Positions 18,912 to 27,922 of a stretch of DNA of 64,000 nucleotides are shown in pieces. Source of the stretch: Nitrobacter hamburgensis X14 (GTDB lineage Bacteria; Pseudomonadota; Alphaproteobacteria; Rhizobiales; Xanthobacteraceae); assembly GCF_000013885.1 (NCBI RefSeq), contig NC_007964.1:1474001-1538000 (forward strand). The letters are read 5' to 3'. Below the pieces are notes generated by a model that made no database searches, was not told the origin of the DNA, and worked only from the letters and a program-made list of their open reading frames with translations. Within the stretch, counting starts at the first letter, position 1. Every line of letters begins with the position of its first letter. A program made the position numbers and the translations under genes.

Positions 18912-19290
18912 GTCAGTCCACGCCCTCGTGTTACGCAACCCGCAAGTTCGCGTCACCGCTGCAAGTCCGGTCGCCGACCCGAGCCCCAAGCCGGTTCCGG
19001 GCGTGGCCGCCGCCACCAGCCCGTCTTGTCGGTCACTTCCCCCAACATCTTATTGGCTTGGCGTCTCGAATGAAACGGTCGTGATTAATACAATCTTAAT
19101 CATCGTTAACGGCCGACGGCACTAACCGCTTCGAGTTGTTTGAAATTATTGAGCGGACAGTCTGATTCGGCCGGAAAGCCGACGGAACCCGGGGTTCGTA
19201 CGTGAAACGTTCTGTTAACCAGTTCCGTGATTGGCTCGGCGGGTTTCCGCTCGGCAGCCTCACCTCTGAAGCGGACTTTGGATCGCAGCA
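18912..19290. other. Divergent promoter region between the giant gene and the HPt gene
   Basis: A 379-base gap that must carry promoters for both divergent genes. It is locally AT-rich around 19080-19110, where a perfect CtrA box lies. Further isolated TTAA tetramers occur near 19106 and 19211. No gene was seen. Confidence 0.6.
19085..19099. promoter_or_regulatory. CtrA box
   Basis: TTAA-TACAATC-TTAA, an exact match to the TTAA-N7-TTAA CtrA consensus of alphaproteobacteria. It lies 174 bases before the giant gene's ATG and 192 before the HPt gene's ATG. Confidence 0.6.
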
Positions 19291-19668
19291 ATGCCATATT
19301 CTCTTGAGCAGGTCGCCTGGATGCCGTCGCCACCGCTGATTCCGGACGATGGCCCGATCGATTTCGATCATCTCCGCCGCATGACGCTCGGCGATAACAG
19401 TCTCGAGCGCGAGGTTTTGGCGATGTTCGCGGGCCAGGCGGCCGAACTCGCCGCCGCGTTGGCGCAACTCTCGCCGGATGCCGCAACCCTGGCACACAAG
19501 CTAAAGGGCTCGGCGCGGGCGATCGGCGCGGTTCACGTCGCGGCCGCCGCCGCCGATCTGGAGACCGCGCTCCGCAACGGCGCCGATCCGACGGAGCCGC
19601 GGGAAGCGCTGAATCACACCATCAGCCGGGCCTGCAAGGCGATCGACGCGATCCTGCGCCGCTCCTGA
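19291..19668 (+). CDS. HPt (histidine phosphotransfer) domain protein
   Basis: A 125-residue all-helical protein with the HPt motif LAHKLKGSARAIGA; His69 is the predicted phosphoacceptor. It would relay phosphate between a hybrid histidine kinase and a response regulator. No kinase or regulator is adjacent, so its partners cannot be named from context. ATG 19291 was used; ATG 19321 is an alternative and neither has a strong ribosome-binding site. The CtrA box upstream suggests cell-cycle or motility-linked expression. It is distinct from ChpT, which is longer and has an ATPase-like second domain. Confidence 0.85.
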   Translation: MPYSLEQVAWMPSPPLIPDDGPIDFDHLRRMTLGDNSLEREVLAMFAGQAAELAAALAQLSPDAATLAHKLKGSARAIGAVHVAAAAADLETALRNGADPTEPREALNHTISRACKAIDAILRRS

Positions 19669-19797
19669 CATGCGCCCGGCGATCCCGGAAGGCTAGCCCG
19701 CCTTTTTGCGCCGACCGCTGGCGCTGGCCGGATCGTTTCGTTATAGGACAGCCGAACCTTCCTAATTATCAATTATCTGTTCGGCAGCACGGCACCC

Positions 19798-20118
19798 ATG
19801 ACCAAGATCAACTTTGTCGACCATTCCGGCGAAACCCGCACTGTTGACGTCGAGAACGGCGCGACCGTCATGGAAGCGGCGATCCGCAACGCCGTTCCGG
19901 GCATTGAGGCCGAATGCGGCGGCGCCTGCGCCTGCGCCACCTGTCACGTCTATATCGACGAAGCCTGGAGCGACAAGGTCGGCAAGCCGACGCCGATGGA
20001 AGAGGATATGCTCGACTTCGGCTACGACGTGCGGCCGAATTCACGGCTGTCGTGCCAGATCAAGGTGAGCGACGAACTCGACGGCCTTGTGGTCTCGACG
20101 CCGGAGCGGCAGGCTTAA
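19798..20118 (+). CDS. [2Fe-2S] ferredoxin, adrenodoxin/ISC type
   Basis: A 106-residue vertebrate-type [2Fe-2S] ferredoxin. Cluster cysteines are C40, C46, C49 (C-x5-C-x2-C in AECGGACACATC) and C86 in SRLSCQIKV; C44 is an extra cysteine in the loop. The acidic helix PMEEDMLDFGYD is the usual partner-docking surface. It could supply electrons to a cytochrome P450 or to Fe-S assembly. A ferredoxin-NADP reductase gene follows 277 bases downstream on the same strand, so the two may form an electron-transfer pair, although a repeat element separates them. Confidence 0.93.
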   Translation: MTKINFVDHSGETRTVDVENGATVMEAAIRNAVPGIEAECGGACACATCHVYIDEAWSDKVGKPTPMEEDMLDFGYDVRPNSRLSCQIKVSDELDGLVVSTPERQA

Positions 20119-20239
20119 ATACCTAATCGTTTCGAACCGCGCGGCGCGCCATGATGCCGCATCTCGCGTGGCGCCGGGCGGAGACCGGGCGCATGCGGCA
20201 TGGCAGGCAGATTATGGCTTTCCTCCAACCGCCCGGTTG

Positions 20240-20325
20240 GCTATAGCGTTTTCAAACGAAGCATGTCCTCGGGCTTGACCCGAGGATGGATGCCGGGTTC
20301 GCGTGAAGAAAACGCATCAAGAATA
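20240..20325. repeat. Interspersed palindromic repeat
   Basis: AGCGTTTTC..GAAGAAAACGC outer arms (about 20244 and 20306) enclose a hairpin TCCTCGGG-CTTGA-CCCGAGGA (20266-20286). This combines two repeat families found elsewhere in the window. It fills most of the gap between the ferredoxin and reductase genes. Confidence 0.65.
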
Positions 20326-20395
20326 TCCACGCAGCAGGGCACGGCCGACATTGCCTGGCCCAGCTTGAAGATTTCAACGGATTAAAGAAGCTGAC

Positions 20396-21424
20396 ATGAG
20401 CGAAGCGATCAAGACGGATGTGCTGATTATCGGTGCGGGCCCTTGCGGACTGTTCGCCGTGTTCGAACTGGGTCTGCTCGATATGAAGGTGCATCTCGTC
20501 GACATCCTCGACAAGATCGGCGGGCAGTGTGCCGAGCTTTATCCGGAAAAGCCGATCTACGACATTCCTGGCATTCCCTTCGTTACCGGTCAGGGCCTCA
20601 CGGAGGCGCTGCTGGAGCAGATTAAGCCGTTCAATCCAAACTTCCATCTCAACGAGATGGTGGAAAGCATCGAGAAGATCGGCGATCCCGGATTCCGCGT
20701 TACCACCGACGCCGGAAAGGTTTTCGAATGCAAGATCGTTGTGGTCTCTGCCGGGGGCGGCTCGTTCCAGCCGAAGCGTCCGCCGGTGCCGGGCATCGAA
20801 GCTTATGAAAACACCTCGGTGTTCTACGCGGTGCGCAAGATGGAGCAGTTCCGCGACAGGGAGATTCTGATCGTCGGCGGCGGCGACTCGGCGCTCGACT
20901 GGACGCTCAACCTGCATCCGCTCGCGAAGCGCATCACGCTTCTGCACAGGCGCGACGATTTCCGTGCGGCGCCTCATAGCGTGGAGCAGATGCGCAAGTT
21001 GGTCGCCGACGGCAAGATGGATCTGAAGATCGGTCAGGTCACGGCGCTGGAGGGCGCGGACGGACAACTCTCCGGCGCGCAGGTGAAGGGCAGCGACAAC
21101 GCGATGTCGACGGTCAGTTGCGATACCATGCTGCCATTCTTCGGGCTGACGATGAAGCTCGGACCCGTCGCGAACTGGGGTCTGCAACTCGAGAACAATC
21201 TTGTTCCGGTGGAGACCGCGTCGTTCGAAACCAACGTGCCCGGCATCTTCGCGATCGGCGACATCAACACCTATCCCGGCAAGCTGAAGCTGATCCTCTC
21301 CGGCTTCCACGAAGGCGCGCTGATGGCGCAGAAGGCGCATCGTTACGTCTATCCGGACAAGCGGCTGGTGTTCCAGTACACCACCTCGTCGTCGAGCCTG
21401 CAGAAAAAGCTCGGGGTGAATTAA
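20396..21424 (+). CDS. Thioredoxin-reductase-like ferredoxin-NADP(+) reductase
   Basis: A 342-residue flavoprotein that exchanges electrons between NADPH and ferredoxin. The FAD motif GAGPCG is at 13-18, an IGGQCAELYPEKPIYDIPG block follows, the NADPH motif GGGDSALDW is near 160, and GDINTYPGKLKLI is the C-terminal FAD-contact block. It lacks the CxxC redox pair of thioredoxin reductase, which is diagnostic of the YumC-type FNR family, known from Bacillus and Rhodopseudomonas. ATG 20396 follows AAGAAG. The nearby ferredoxin gene is a plausible partner. Confidence 0.95.
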   Translation: MSEAIKTDVLIIGAGPCGLFAVFELGLLDMKVHLVDILDKIGGQCAELYPEKPIYDIPGIPFVTGQGLTEALLEQIKPFNPNFHLNEMVESIEKIGDPGFRVTTDAGKVFECKIVVVSAGGGSFQPKRPPVPGIEAYENTSVFYAVRKMEQFRDREILIVGGGDSALDWTLNLHPLAKRITLLHRRDDFRAAPHSVEQMRKLVADGKMDLKIGQVTALEGADGQLSGAQVKGSDNAMSTVSCDTMLPFFGLTMKLGPVANWGLQLENNLVPVETASFETNVPGIFAIGDINTYPGKLKLILSGFHEGALMAQKAHRYVYPDKRLVFQYTTSSSSLQKKLGVN

Positions 21425-21760
21425 GAGTGCAGTTTGACGGCGCATCGCCATCGTCTTCGTGGTTCTCATGATGCGTTATCATCTGCCTGTCATCGCTGGA
21501 CTTGATCCGGCGATCCATTTGCTTCGAAAAATTTTTGCCAGATTCGATGGATGGCCGGGTCAAGCCCGGCCATGACGGGTGAGTCGTTGTTTCGGAAGCC
21601 GCGCTCGGTACAGACGCCCCGCGCGTTGAGTTTCGCGAAACGTGGGGCGTGATCAATTCCGACCTCACCATCGGTGTCGACGTTACCAAAGCTCGAGCGC
21701 TTCGAGCGAACGAAGGAGTCTGCTCGCCGGGTGTGAAGGCTCCATGGCTCGGGATTCATC
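21425..21760. repeat. Intergenic stretch with two GGGCTTGACCC-type hairpins
   Basis: Two palindromic repeats in opposite orientation: an imperfect one at 21492-21514 and a perfect 9-bp stem, ATGGCCGGG-TCAAG-CCCGGCCAT, at 21551-21573. They probably end transcription or are mobile-repeat relics. The remainder, up to the methyltransferase remnant, has no recognisable gene. Confidence 0.6.
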
Positions 21761-22297
21761 GTGACTTCCCAGGAGGCCGAGCATCTTAGCCTCGGCAAAC
21801 GGCCGGGGCTTGAGATGCATATCCGTGATTATCGGAATGGGCGCGACCTTACGACTCGGTCACGCAACGCGATGGTGATTGATTTGTTCGGGCTGACTTC
21901 CGAAGACGTTCGGGTCAAATTTCCTGAAATCTATCAGCATGTGAAGCTGGAGGTGAAGGAGAAGATCGAGATCAACAAAAAAGGCGAGTAGGAATTCGTC
22001 GGTCGTGATTGGAATAACCGACAATCTTATAAGGACAACTGGTGGATATTTGGCGAACCGCGCGACGAACTCAGGCCCGCATTGAAGGACCTTCATCGCT
22101 ACATCGCGACCGTTGAAACGACCAAGCACGCCGCGCTGGCGGCGGCAAGCGGCCCACTCGATGCGAAGGCCATCGCCGCGCAGTTCAGGAAAACAAAAAC
22201 ATCGGAGGGCAAGATCGCCGGCGTGCTGGCGTCGCTGGCGCGGCTCGGTCATGTCGCCACTGATGGCAAGACATTTACCCTGCGCCGGGTGGCGTGA
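21761..22297 (+). pseudogene. Remnant of a class I DNA methyltransferase (restriction-modification type)
   Basis: Two open pieces in the same frame, separated by a single TAG at 21989-21991. The first carries IRDYRNGRDLTTRSRNAMVI followed by DLFGLTSEDVRVKFPEIYQH. The second carries SYKDNWWIFGEPRDELRPAL and LHRYIATVETTKH. These are blocks of the large MmeI/class I SAM-dependent DNA methylases. After VETTKH the sequence jumps to AALAAASGPLDAKAIAAQF and a short winged-helix-like tail, so a central segment is also missing. The catalytic N-terminal part with the SAM site is absent. It is therefore a truncated, internally deleted and interrupted relic, not a working enzyme. Confidence 0.75.
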
Positions 22298-22370
22298 CGT
22301 CGCCGCTTCGTCAAACTTGAGCCAATCAACTGCGAGATGCAGCGCCTTCGGAACGCCTGTCCCGTTGCTA

Positions 22371-24416
22371 TTACTGCGGCGCTGGCGGGATCGCGGCCGG
22401 CGGCATCATGGGTGCCGGCGCGGCGGCAGGTGCGAGCGGCGGCAGCGGCTCGCCCGTCACGTCGCTGCCATCGGCGCCGTTGAGGTGCAACTCGGCTTCG
22501 ACCGCCGGCAGCGCCGCGTCCGCCATCGCGGCATGGCCTTCGGCGGTTGGGTGGATCGCGCCGCCATAGACGGCGGAGAGCAGGCCCCATGTCGCATCGT
22601 GAATGTCGGACGGTTGCATCGAGGACGGCAGCGCCTGCGGGTAGGTCATTGCCGTGAAGTAGCTGTCGTCGGCGTCGCGGATCCAGCGCGCGCGCGGCAG
22701 ATAGGCGCGGAACGTGCTTGCCGGACGGCCGCAGGTCAGAGGCTGCTGCGGAGCTTCCACGATGTCGCTGACGAAGCTGTCGCCTTTGGCCGAGAAACAG
22801 GCGCGATCGAATTCGGGGTCGCTGCCGGAGCGCGCGCAAAATCCGTGATCGGCGAACGCGACCTGATGCGCCTCGACGAAGGTCATGCGGTCGCTGCCGG
22901 GATCGCGGCAGATCACGCCGGATTGACAGAGCGCGATCGCCTTCAGCCGCGGCAGGAATTCGTTCTGGACGTAGCCCGTGACCTCGGCGAGCCGCTTGGG
23001 GTCGGCATTGAACGACGGATGCACGTCGAAGCCGGCCTTGCCGCCGGCGCAGGGCGCGCCGCCGTTCGCCAGCGCCGGGTTGGCGTAGGAGACGAACACC
23101 ACCCGCGACAGATCGTTGCCCACCAGCGGCCTCAATGCGGCGCGGAGCTTGCTGAAGGATTGCGGCAGGTCGCGCACGAGGCTCGACCGGGAATCCTCGA
23201 CCGATTCGATCAGGCCGCCGCGCTTGAACAGCGCGCGCTCGGTCGGTGCGTCGACGATGACGTCGGAGACGAGGCCAGAGAAATTGATGTCGTTGGCGCC
23301 GATGGTCAGCAGCACGAGATCGAGCTTGCGGTCCGGCTGACGGCGCTTTGCGGTGGTGAGCGCCTCGCGCAGTTCGGCGATCTGGCCGTTGACAGTGCCC
23401 TGACACTTGGCCGAGGACTTCGCGGTCAGGCATTCGCGCGCGCGCTGCGACCCCAGCATCCCGTCGGGAATGGTCGCGCCGGTGCAGGCGAGCGGCAGGT
23501 AGGTCACGGCGATGTGCGAATACCGCACCGCGAGCGCGAGCGCGGTGCGGGTCTGGTAGCTGTAGAGCGAGCGATGGCAGGCCGCGTTCAGCCATAGCGC
23601 GCCGTAGTGCTGCCAGGTCTGGAGCGAGCCGGAGGTGCCGCAGGCGCGGCCGCCCTTGTATCCGGCGCGGCTCGGCCGGTAATATTCGCCCGCCGCGCCG
23701 CCGAGATAGGAGCGGAAGCAGAAGCCTTCGTCCGACAGCGCGATGGCGCGATCCGGGTTGCCTTCGCCCGAGGCGATGGAGTCGCCGAGGCCGGCGATGA
23801 GGATGTCGCGCACCTTGATCTGGGTGACGAGGCGCTGCGGCGCGCCGGCCCCGCTCGACACATCGACGGTGGCGACGGTGGCGCGGCCGTAGCGGGCGCG
23901 GAAGTCGATCGGCTCGGCGCAATCCTGCGTCGTAGTGCGCGGGCCGTCGCCGTCGTCGAACGACCAGGCGCAGATGGCGCCGACCGGGATCGCGCCCGTC
24001 AGGCGGACGGTGACGGGATGCTCCGTCGGCGTCAGATAGCTTTCCTTGACGTTGTCACGGGTGCAGGGCTCGCTGACGTGGCCGCCGAGGTCGATGCAAA
24101 GACGGTTCACGGCGTTGCGGGCCCAGCCGCGGCCGTCGCTTTGCAACTCCAGCGTCTGCTCCGCGGCGAGAATGCTCTGGTTGCGTTCGGCGGCGACGTG
24201 GATCTGGAAGTCGCGCTCCTCGCGAAACAGCCGGAAGCGGTTGCGGACTTCCCACGAAATCTCCATTCCGCCGGCAGCCTGATCCTGGATCGTTGTGGCT
24301 GAGCCCAACGGGGCAGGGCCGTCGGAAGCGGGCTGCGCGGCGGCTCGCTGCGCGGCGAGCGCGCCGAGCAATATCAGGGCAATGCGGACGAGGGAGGAGG
24401 CGTGAGCGCGGGCCAT
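22371..24416 (-). CDS. Exported SGNH/GDSL-family hydrolase
   Basis: About 681 residues. The signal peptide is SSLVRIALILLGALAAQRAAAQ. After a beta-rich N-terminal region with paired cysteines (about 25-215), the SGNH hydrolase domain shows block I GLGDSIASGEGNPD (catalytic Ser), block III TIGANDINFSG (Asn) and block V AIHPTAEGHAAM (catalytic His). It ends in a proline/alanine tail. It is probably a periplasmic or secreted esterase; substrate unknown. ATG 24416 was chosen because it places the signal peptide at the N terminus; ATG 24476 lies at a repeat and adds a polar leader. It is large for the family because of the N-terminal domain. Confidence 0.85.
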   Translation of the reverse strand: MARAHASSLVRIALILLGALAAQRAAAQPASDGPAPLGSATTIQDQAAGGMEISWEVRNRFRLFREERDFQIHVAAERNQSILAAEQTLELQSDGRGWARNAVNRLCIDLGGHVSEPCTRDNVKESYLTPTEHPVTVRLTGAIPVGAICAWSFDDGDGPRTTTQDCAEPIDFRARYGRATVATVDVSSGAGAPQRLVTQIKVRDILIAGLGDSIASGEGNPDRAIALSDEGFCFRSYLGGAAGEYYRPSRAGYKGGRACGTSGSLQTWQHYGALWLNAACHRSLYSYQTRTALALAVRYSHIAVTYLPLACTGATIPDGMLGSQRARECLTAKSSAKCQGTVNGQIAELREALTTAKRRQPDRKLDLVLLTIGANDINFSGLVSDVIVDAPTERALFKRGGLIESVEDSRSSLVRDLPQSFSKLRAALRPLVGNDLSRVVFVSYANPALANGGAPCAGGKAGFDVHPSFNADPKRLAEVTGYVQNEFLPRLKAIALCQSGVICRDPGSDRMTFVEAHQVAFADHGFCARSGSDPEFDRACFSAKGDSFVSDIVEAPQQPLTCGRPASTFRAYLPRARWIRDADDSYFTAMTYPQALPSSMQPSDIHDATWGLLSAVYGGAIHPTAEGHAAMADAALPAVEAELHLNGADGSDVTGEPLPPLAPAAAPAPMMPPAAIPPAPQ

Positions 24417-24469
24417 GAATGGTTTTGACGCGATAGTTTTGGCGGAAATAAGAGGGGCTTTCGGACTAG

Positions 24470-24583
24470 CGCGCATTCCGCAAAAATGGATACCGGTTTT
24501 GCGATCAGAATACGCGCAAATTATTTGATTGAGAGTATTTTCTTCACGCTAGCGGATTCCACTTAGCCGGAAAACTCTAGCGG
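24470..24583. repeat. Interspersed palindromic repeat, two parts
   Basis: The first part resembles the AAAAATGGATACCGGTTTT core. The second (24524-24581), TTTGATTGAGAGTATTTTC to CCGGAAAACTCTAG, is almost the same as 48123-48181. Together they occupy most of the gap between the UPF0104 and SGNH genes. Confidence 0.7.
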
Positions 24584-24676
24584 CGGATGCGAATGTGACG
24601 GGCGAAAGATAGCTGGCCATCGACGGCGCGGAGCTGCGTCGCGGCGGCAGGATCGCGCATCCGCGCAGGCTCAGTC

Positions 24677-25783
24677 TCAGTCCTGTGAGACCCGCGTCTT
24701 GACCGCGCGCGGCGGCGGCGGAGTCGTCTCTGGAGCGCTGTGGCTATCGTTATCGCCGTCGTTATCGTTATTGCTGCCGTTGCCGTTGGTCAGGCGGCGG
24801 TGCTGCCAGGGCCGCACCACGTTGAGCCAGAGCTCGCGCGTGCCCATGATCGTGATGGCGACGGCGAAGGGAATCACGAAATAGAGCACGCGGTACACCA
24901 AGAGCGTCGCCAGCAACTCCTCCTTGCCGAACTGCGGCAACGCCACCAGCATCGCCGCGTCGAACACGCCAAGGCTCCCGGGGGCGTGGCTGGCAAAGCC
25001 GAGCAGGGTGGCCAGAATAAAGACCACCGACACCGAGACGAAGTCGATCGCCGGCGTCGCGGGCATCAGCAGGTACATCGCCGAAGCGCAGAAGCCCAGA
25101 TCGACGACGCCGATCAGGATCTGCACGAAGGTCAGCGGCGCCGACGGCATCACGACCTTCCAGCCGTTCTGTCCGAGTTCGCGACGGTTGCGGCCGGTCA
25201 TGATCCAGGCGAGATAGATTGCGATGCCGGCGAGGCAGCCGAACGCGATCAGGCGATTGATGGACGGCGGCAGCAGGTCCATCGCGCTCGCGGCCCACGG
25301 GTGCCAGGCCATGCCGAGGCCGAGCACGAACAGGTTGCCGAGCCAGAACGTCAGCCCGGAGATGAAGCAGACCTTGGCGACGTCGATGGCGTTGAGTCCG
25401 TGGTCCGAATAGATGCGGAAACGGATCGCGCCGCCGGTGAAGACGGTGGCGCCGACGTTGTGGCCGATGGTGTAGCTCGTGAAGGCGGCCAGCGCCGCGA
25501 CGCGATAGGGAATGTGATCCTTGCCGATCGTCCGCACCGCGAAGAAGTCGTAGAAGGTCAGGGTGCAGAACGCGCCGACCACGCAAAGCGCGGCCATGGC
25601 GATCTCGTGCGGCGACTTCTCGGTCAGCGCAATCAGGATGACGCCGGTATCGACGCCCCTGAGGGTGTGGATGAGAGTCGTGATCGCGAAAGCGATGATG
25701 AGGAGGCTCGCGACGACGCCAAGCCGTTTCCAGCCGATCCGTTCCTTGAAGCCGCGCTGGAGCGCGGTCAGCAGCCGACGCAT
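24677..25783 (-). CDS. UPF0104 / lysylphosphatidylglycerol-synthase-like membrane protein
   Basis: A 368-residue polytopic inner-membrane protein with about eight hydrophobic segments. The flippase-like transmembrane domain of the MprF/UPF0104 family is seen in GHNVGATVFTGGAIRFRIYS and SHAPGSLGVFDAAMLVALPQ. The soluble aminoacyl-transferase domain of true MprF is absent, so it is a flippase-like or unknown transporter and not a lysyl-PG synthase. The C-terminal tail is hydrophilic, with an Asn/Asp run (NGNGSNNDNDGDND) encoded by a low-complexity DNA stretch. ATG 25783 follows GGGAGG; upstream in-frame sequence is not coding. Confidence 0.85.
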   Translation of the reverse strand: MRRLLTALQRGFKERIGWKRLGVVASLLIIAFAITTLIHTLRGVDTGVILIALTEKSPHEIAMAALCVVGAFCTLTFYDFFAVRTIGKDHIPYRVAALAAFTSYTIGHNVGATVFTGGAIRFRIYSDHGLNAIDVAKVCFISGLTFWLGNLFVLGLGMAWHPWAASAMDLLPPSINRLIAFGCLAGIAIYLAWIMTGRNRRELGQNGWKVVMPSAPLTFVQILIGVVDLGFCASAMYLLMPATPAIDFVSVSVVFILATLLGFASHAPGSLGVFDAAMLVALPQFGKEELLATLLVYRVLYFVIPFAVAITIMGTRELWLNVVRPWQHRRLTNGNGSNNDNDGDNDSHSAPETTPPPPRAVKTRVSQD

Positions 25784-26247
25784 TCGTCCTCCCGGAGGGG
25801 TCACGAGACGTTTCGAGCCGGTTGGGGAGAGGGAAGGCAAGCGGCTGTTCCGTCACTCATACGCGAAAAATCCAAAGGACAAAACGGCGTGCAGGCCGGA
25901 TTTTTGACAAGGGTGGCATTATGCGTCGAATGCGGTGTGCACCTTCACCGATCGAAAAACCATCAGAATCATAAAGAACTGCACCCGCTGCGGCGTTGAT
26001 ACCGCACGACGATCGTCGGGGTGCATATAGGCATAAAATATCCCGCGTTCCATGGTCGATTTGAGGCTCTTTGCCGCGAGTCTTCAAAGCCCGGACGACC
26101 TGTATATGCATTAGTTACATGACATTAGCTTATTACGCCGGGAAACAATTCGTGAAGGCGTCGCCGAAGGTCTGCTTCCGCACGATAAGCCCATGCCGAG
26201 GCCCGGCGAAGCCGGACCGGGAGGGCCGGGGGGTATGACGGGAGTCG
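25784..26247. other. Intergenic stretch, no convincing gene
   Basis: A 464-base gap. It contains an 8-bp inverted repeat AAAAATCC/GGATTTTT (25866-25905) with a long loop, possibly a weak terminator, and a perfect 12-base palindrome CGACGATCGTCG at 26007-26018. An open frame at 25857-26111 (-) looks non-coding. AT content is raised around 26020-26140. Confidence 0.45.
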
Positions 26248-26682
26248 TCAGGTCTTGTGGAGTGCGAAGTGCGCGCCGCAAAATGCCATCGCCGCGCCGA
26301 GGCCGAGCACGGCGAGCCCGTCCACGAGGCCTGCGACCGTGGGCACGGCGCTCGGCGCTGAGGCGGCCTGTCCTGCGCCCGCCAGAAACAGCACGGCGAC
26401 GGCGATCAGGAACTGCCGCAGTCGCTGCTGAATACGGCCGGACGCCGCGCTGTGCATCAGCGTCGCGACAAAATAGCTGCCGGAGAAGCCGGCCGTTGCG
26501 ACCAGCCACCATGCGATCGCGGCGCCCGCCGGCATGAAATCTTTGGAGTCGGCACGCCAGAGGCCGCCGAGATCGAGCCCGATCTGCGCGCCCAGCATGT
26601 GCACGGCAAGCGCGAGCAATATGCCGGACACCATCGCACCGCCGAGAATCAAGTGGCGCGGAAAATAAGCCGCTTCAGCCAT
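26248..26682 (-). CDS. Small hypothetical membrane protein
   Basis: A 144-residue protein starting MAEAAYFPRHLILGG with four hydrophobic stretches (about 10-30, 50-70, 85-105 and 115-138). A conserved-looking polar loop, LWRADSKDFMPAGAAIAW, lies between the first two. Family not recognised. No ribosome-binding site stands out before ATG 26682, so the start is tentative. It is divergent from the next gene, with about 50 bases between. Confidence 0.55.
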   Translation of the reverse strand: MAEAAYFPRHLILGGAMVSGILLALAVHMLGAQIGLDLGGLWRADSKDFMPAGAAIAWWLVATAGFSGSYFVATLMHSAASGRIQQRLRQFLIAVAVLFLAGAGQAASAPSAVPTVAGLVDGLAVLGLGAAMAFCGAHFALHKT

Positions 26683-26730
26683 AAAGGATTTGTAGGATAG
26701 AACCCGCACCGTGAGCAAGAGAACGCCGTT

Positions 26731-27336
26731 GTGCGAAGGATGCCGATCGTGTCGCCGCCGCCCGAGATGCCGCCGCCAGGTCCCGGCTACGCCTACAGGG
26801 CGTCGCTGATCGGATCGGCGCATCGGTTCATGCTGGAGGATGACGGGATATCCTGGCAGGCCGGCCGCAGGTCTGGGAAATGGCGTTACGCGGATATCGC
26901 CGGGTTGCGGATGTCGTACCGGCCGATGTCGATGCAATCGCGGCGATTTCGCACCGAGATCGACCGTCGCGGCGGCGGCCGCATCGTCGTGATGTCCACC
27001 ACCTGGCAGACGCTGGCGCTGATGGCCGCGCAGGACAAGGATTACCGCGCCTTCGTTGTCGAACTGCACCGGCGACTCGCTGAGCATGGCGCGCGCGCTT
27101 CGCTCGTTGGCGGCCTGAACCCCGCGCTTTATTTTGCCGGCGCGGGCGTGCTGGCGTTGCTGTCGGTGGCGATGGCCGCTCTGCTGGTGCGGGCGCTGGT
27201 CACCGGCGAATGGGCGGGCGCGCTGTTCATCGTCGGACTGTCGGTGCTATTCGGCTGGCAGATCGGTGGTTTCATGCGTCGCAACAGGCCGCACGCCTAC
27301 ACCTTCGACGCGCTGCCGCAGGAGTTGCTGCCGTAG
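26731..27336 (+). CDS. Hypothetical membrane protein with PH-like N-terminal half
   Basis: About 201 residues. The N-terminal 120 residues are beta-rich and soluble (FMLEDDGISWQAGRRSGKWR, then YADIAGLRMSYRP), reminiscent of bacterial PH-like domains, then YRAFVVELHRRLAEHGA. Two membrane segments follow (about 131-155 and 160-178), and a basic tail. Function unknown. Start codon uncertain: GTG 26731, ATG 26740 and GTG 26749 are all in frame, the last having AAGG at a good distance. Confidence 0.6.
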   Translation: MRRMPIVSPPPEMPPPGPGYAYRASLIGSAHRFMLEDDGISWQAGRRSGKWRYADIAGLRMSYRPMSMQSRRFRTEIDRRGGGRIVVMSTTWQTLALMAAQDKDYRAFVVELHRRLAEHGARASLVGGLNPALYFAGAGVLALLSVAMAALLVRALVTGEWAGALFIVGLSVLFGWQIGGFMRRNRPHAYTFDALPQELLP

Positions 27337-27357
27337 ATCGTCGCTTTCGCTGCGTGC

Positions 27358-27783
27358 TCAATGCCGCACCACCAGCACCGAACACTTGGCGTAGCGCACC
27401 ACATGACCGGCGTTGGAGCCGAGAAAGTAGGTCTTCATCGCCGGACGATGCGAGGCCATCACGATCAGGTCGGCTTTGATCGCCTGCGCTTCCTCCAAAA
27501 TCTCGTGATAGATGCTGCCTTGCCGCACAACGCTGGACATGCGCGACGGCTCGATCCCGACCTCGCTTGCGACGATCGCCAGCGCTTCCTCCGACGACTG
27601 GCGCTGCTGCGCGCCGAAATCCGCCGGCAGGTATTCCGCGAGCATCACCGGCGTCATCTGCAGCACGTTCAGCAGCCTGATGGTCCCGTTCGAGGCTTGC
27701 GACAATGATACAGCGGTTGCGATCGCGGGTTTGGCGAGATCGGTGTCGGACAGATCGATCGGCACGAGAATGGATTTGAACAT
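27358..27783 (-). CDS. Universal stress protein (UspA family)
   Basis: A 141-residue single-domain UspA protein. It begins MFKSILVPIDLSDTDLAKPA and ends VLVVRH, with the family's IKADLIVMASHRP and FLGSNAGHVVRYAKCSVLVV blocks. The nucleotide-binding G-x2-G-x9-G-S pattern is only partly kept (no first glycine pair before the LGSNAG), so ATP binding is uncertain. ATG 27783 has a strong GGAGG. Converges with the gene to the left, 21 bases away. Confidence 0.9.
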   Translation of the reverse strand: MFKSILVPIDLSDTDLAKPAIATAVSLSQASNGTIRLLNVLQMTPVMLAEYLPADFGAQQRQSSEEALAIVASEVGIEPSRMSSVVRQGSIYHEILEEAQAIKADLIVMASHRPAMKTYFLGSNAGHVVRYAKCSVLVVRH

Positions 27784-27922
27784 CGGCGCCCTCCATCATG
27801 CTCCGGCCCCCGCGCCGCATCATGTCTTCTGCAGGCTTTTTGACCGAGGACCGCTTGCAAGCGTTGCACACGGAGCAAGTCTATCATGAAAAGCGACAGG
27901 GCATCGGGGAACGGCCGAGTTG

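Noticed and set aside
20252..21469. A 405-codon frame antisense to the ferredoxin-NADP reductase
   Set aside because: No recognisable content and opposite a certain gene.
22249..23922. A 557-codon frame overlapping the SGNH hydrolase on the same strand
   Set aside because: Arginine-rich shadow in another frame; the SGNH blocks are in the annotated frame.
25857..26111. An 84-codon minus-strand frame in the gap near the UPF0104 gene
   Set aside because: No ribosome-binding site and no protein-like pattern.
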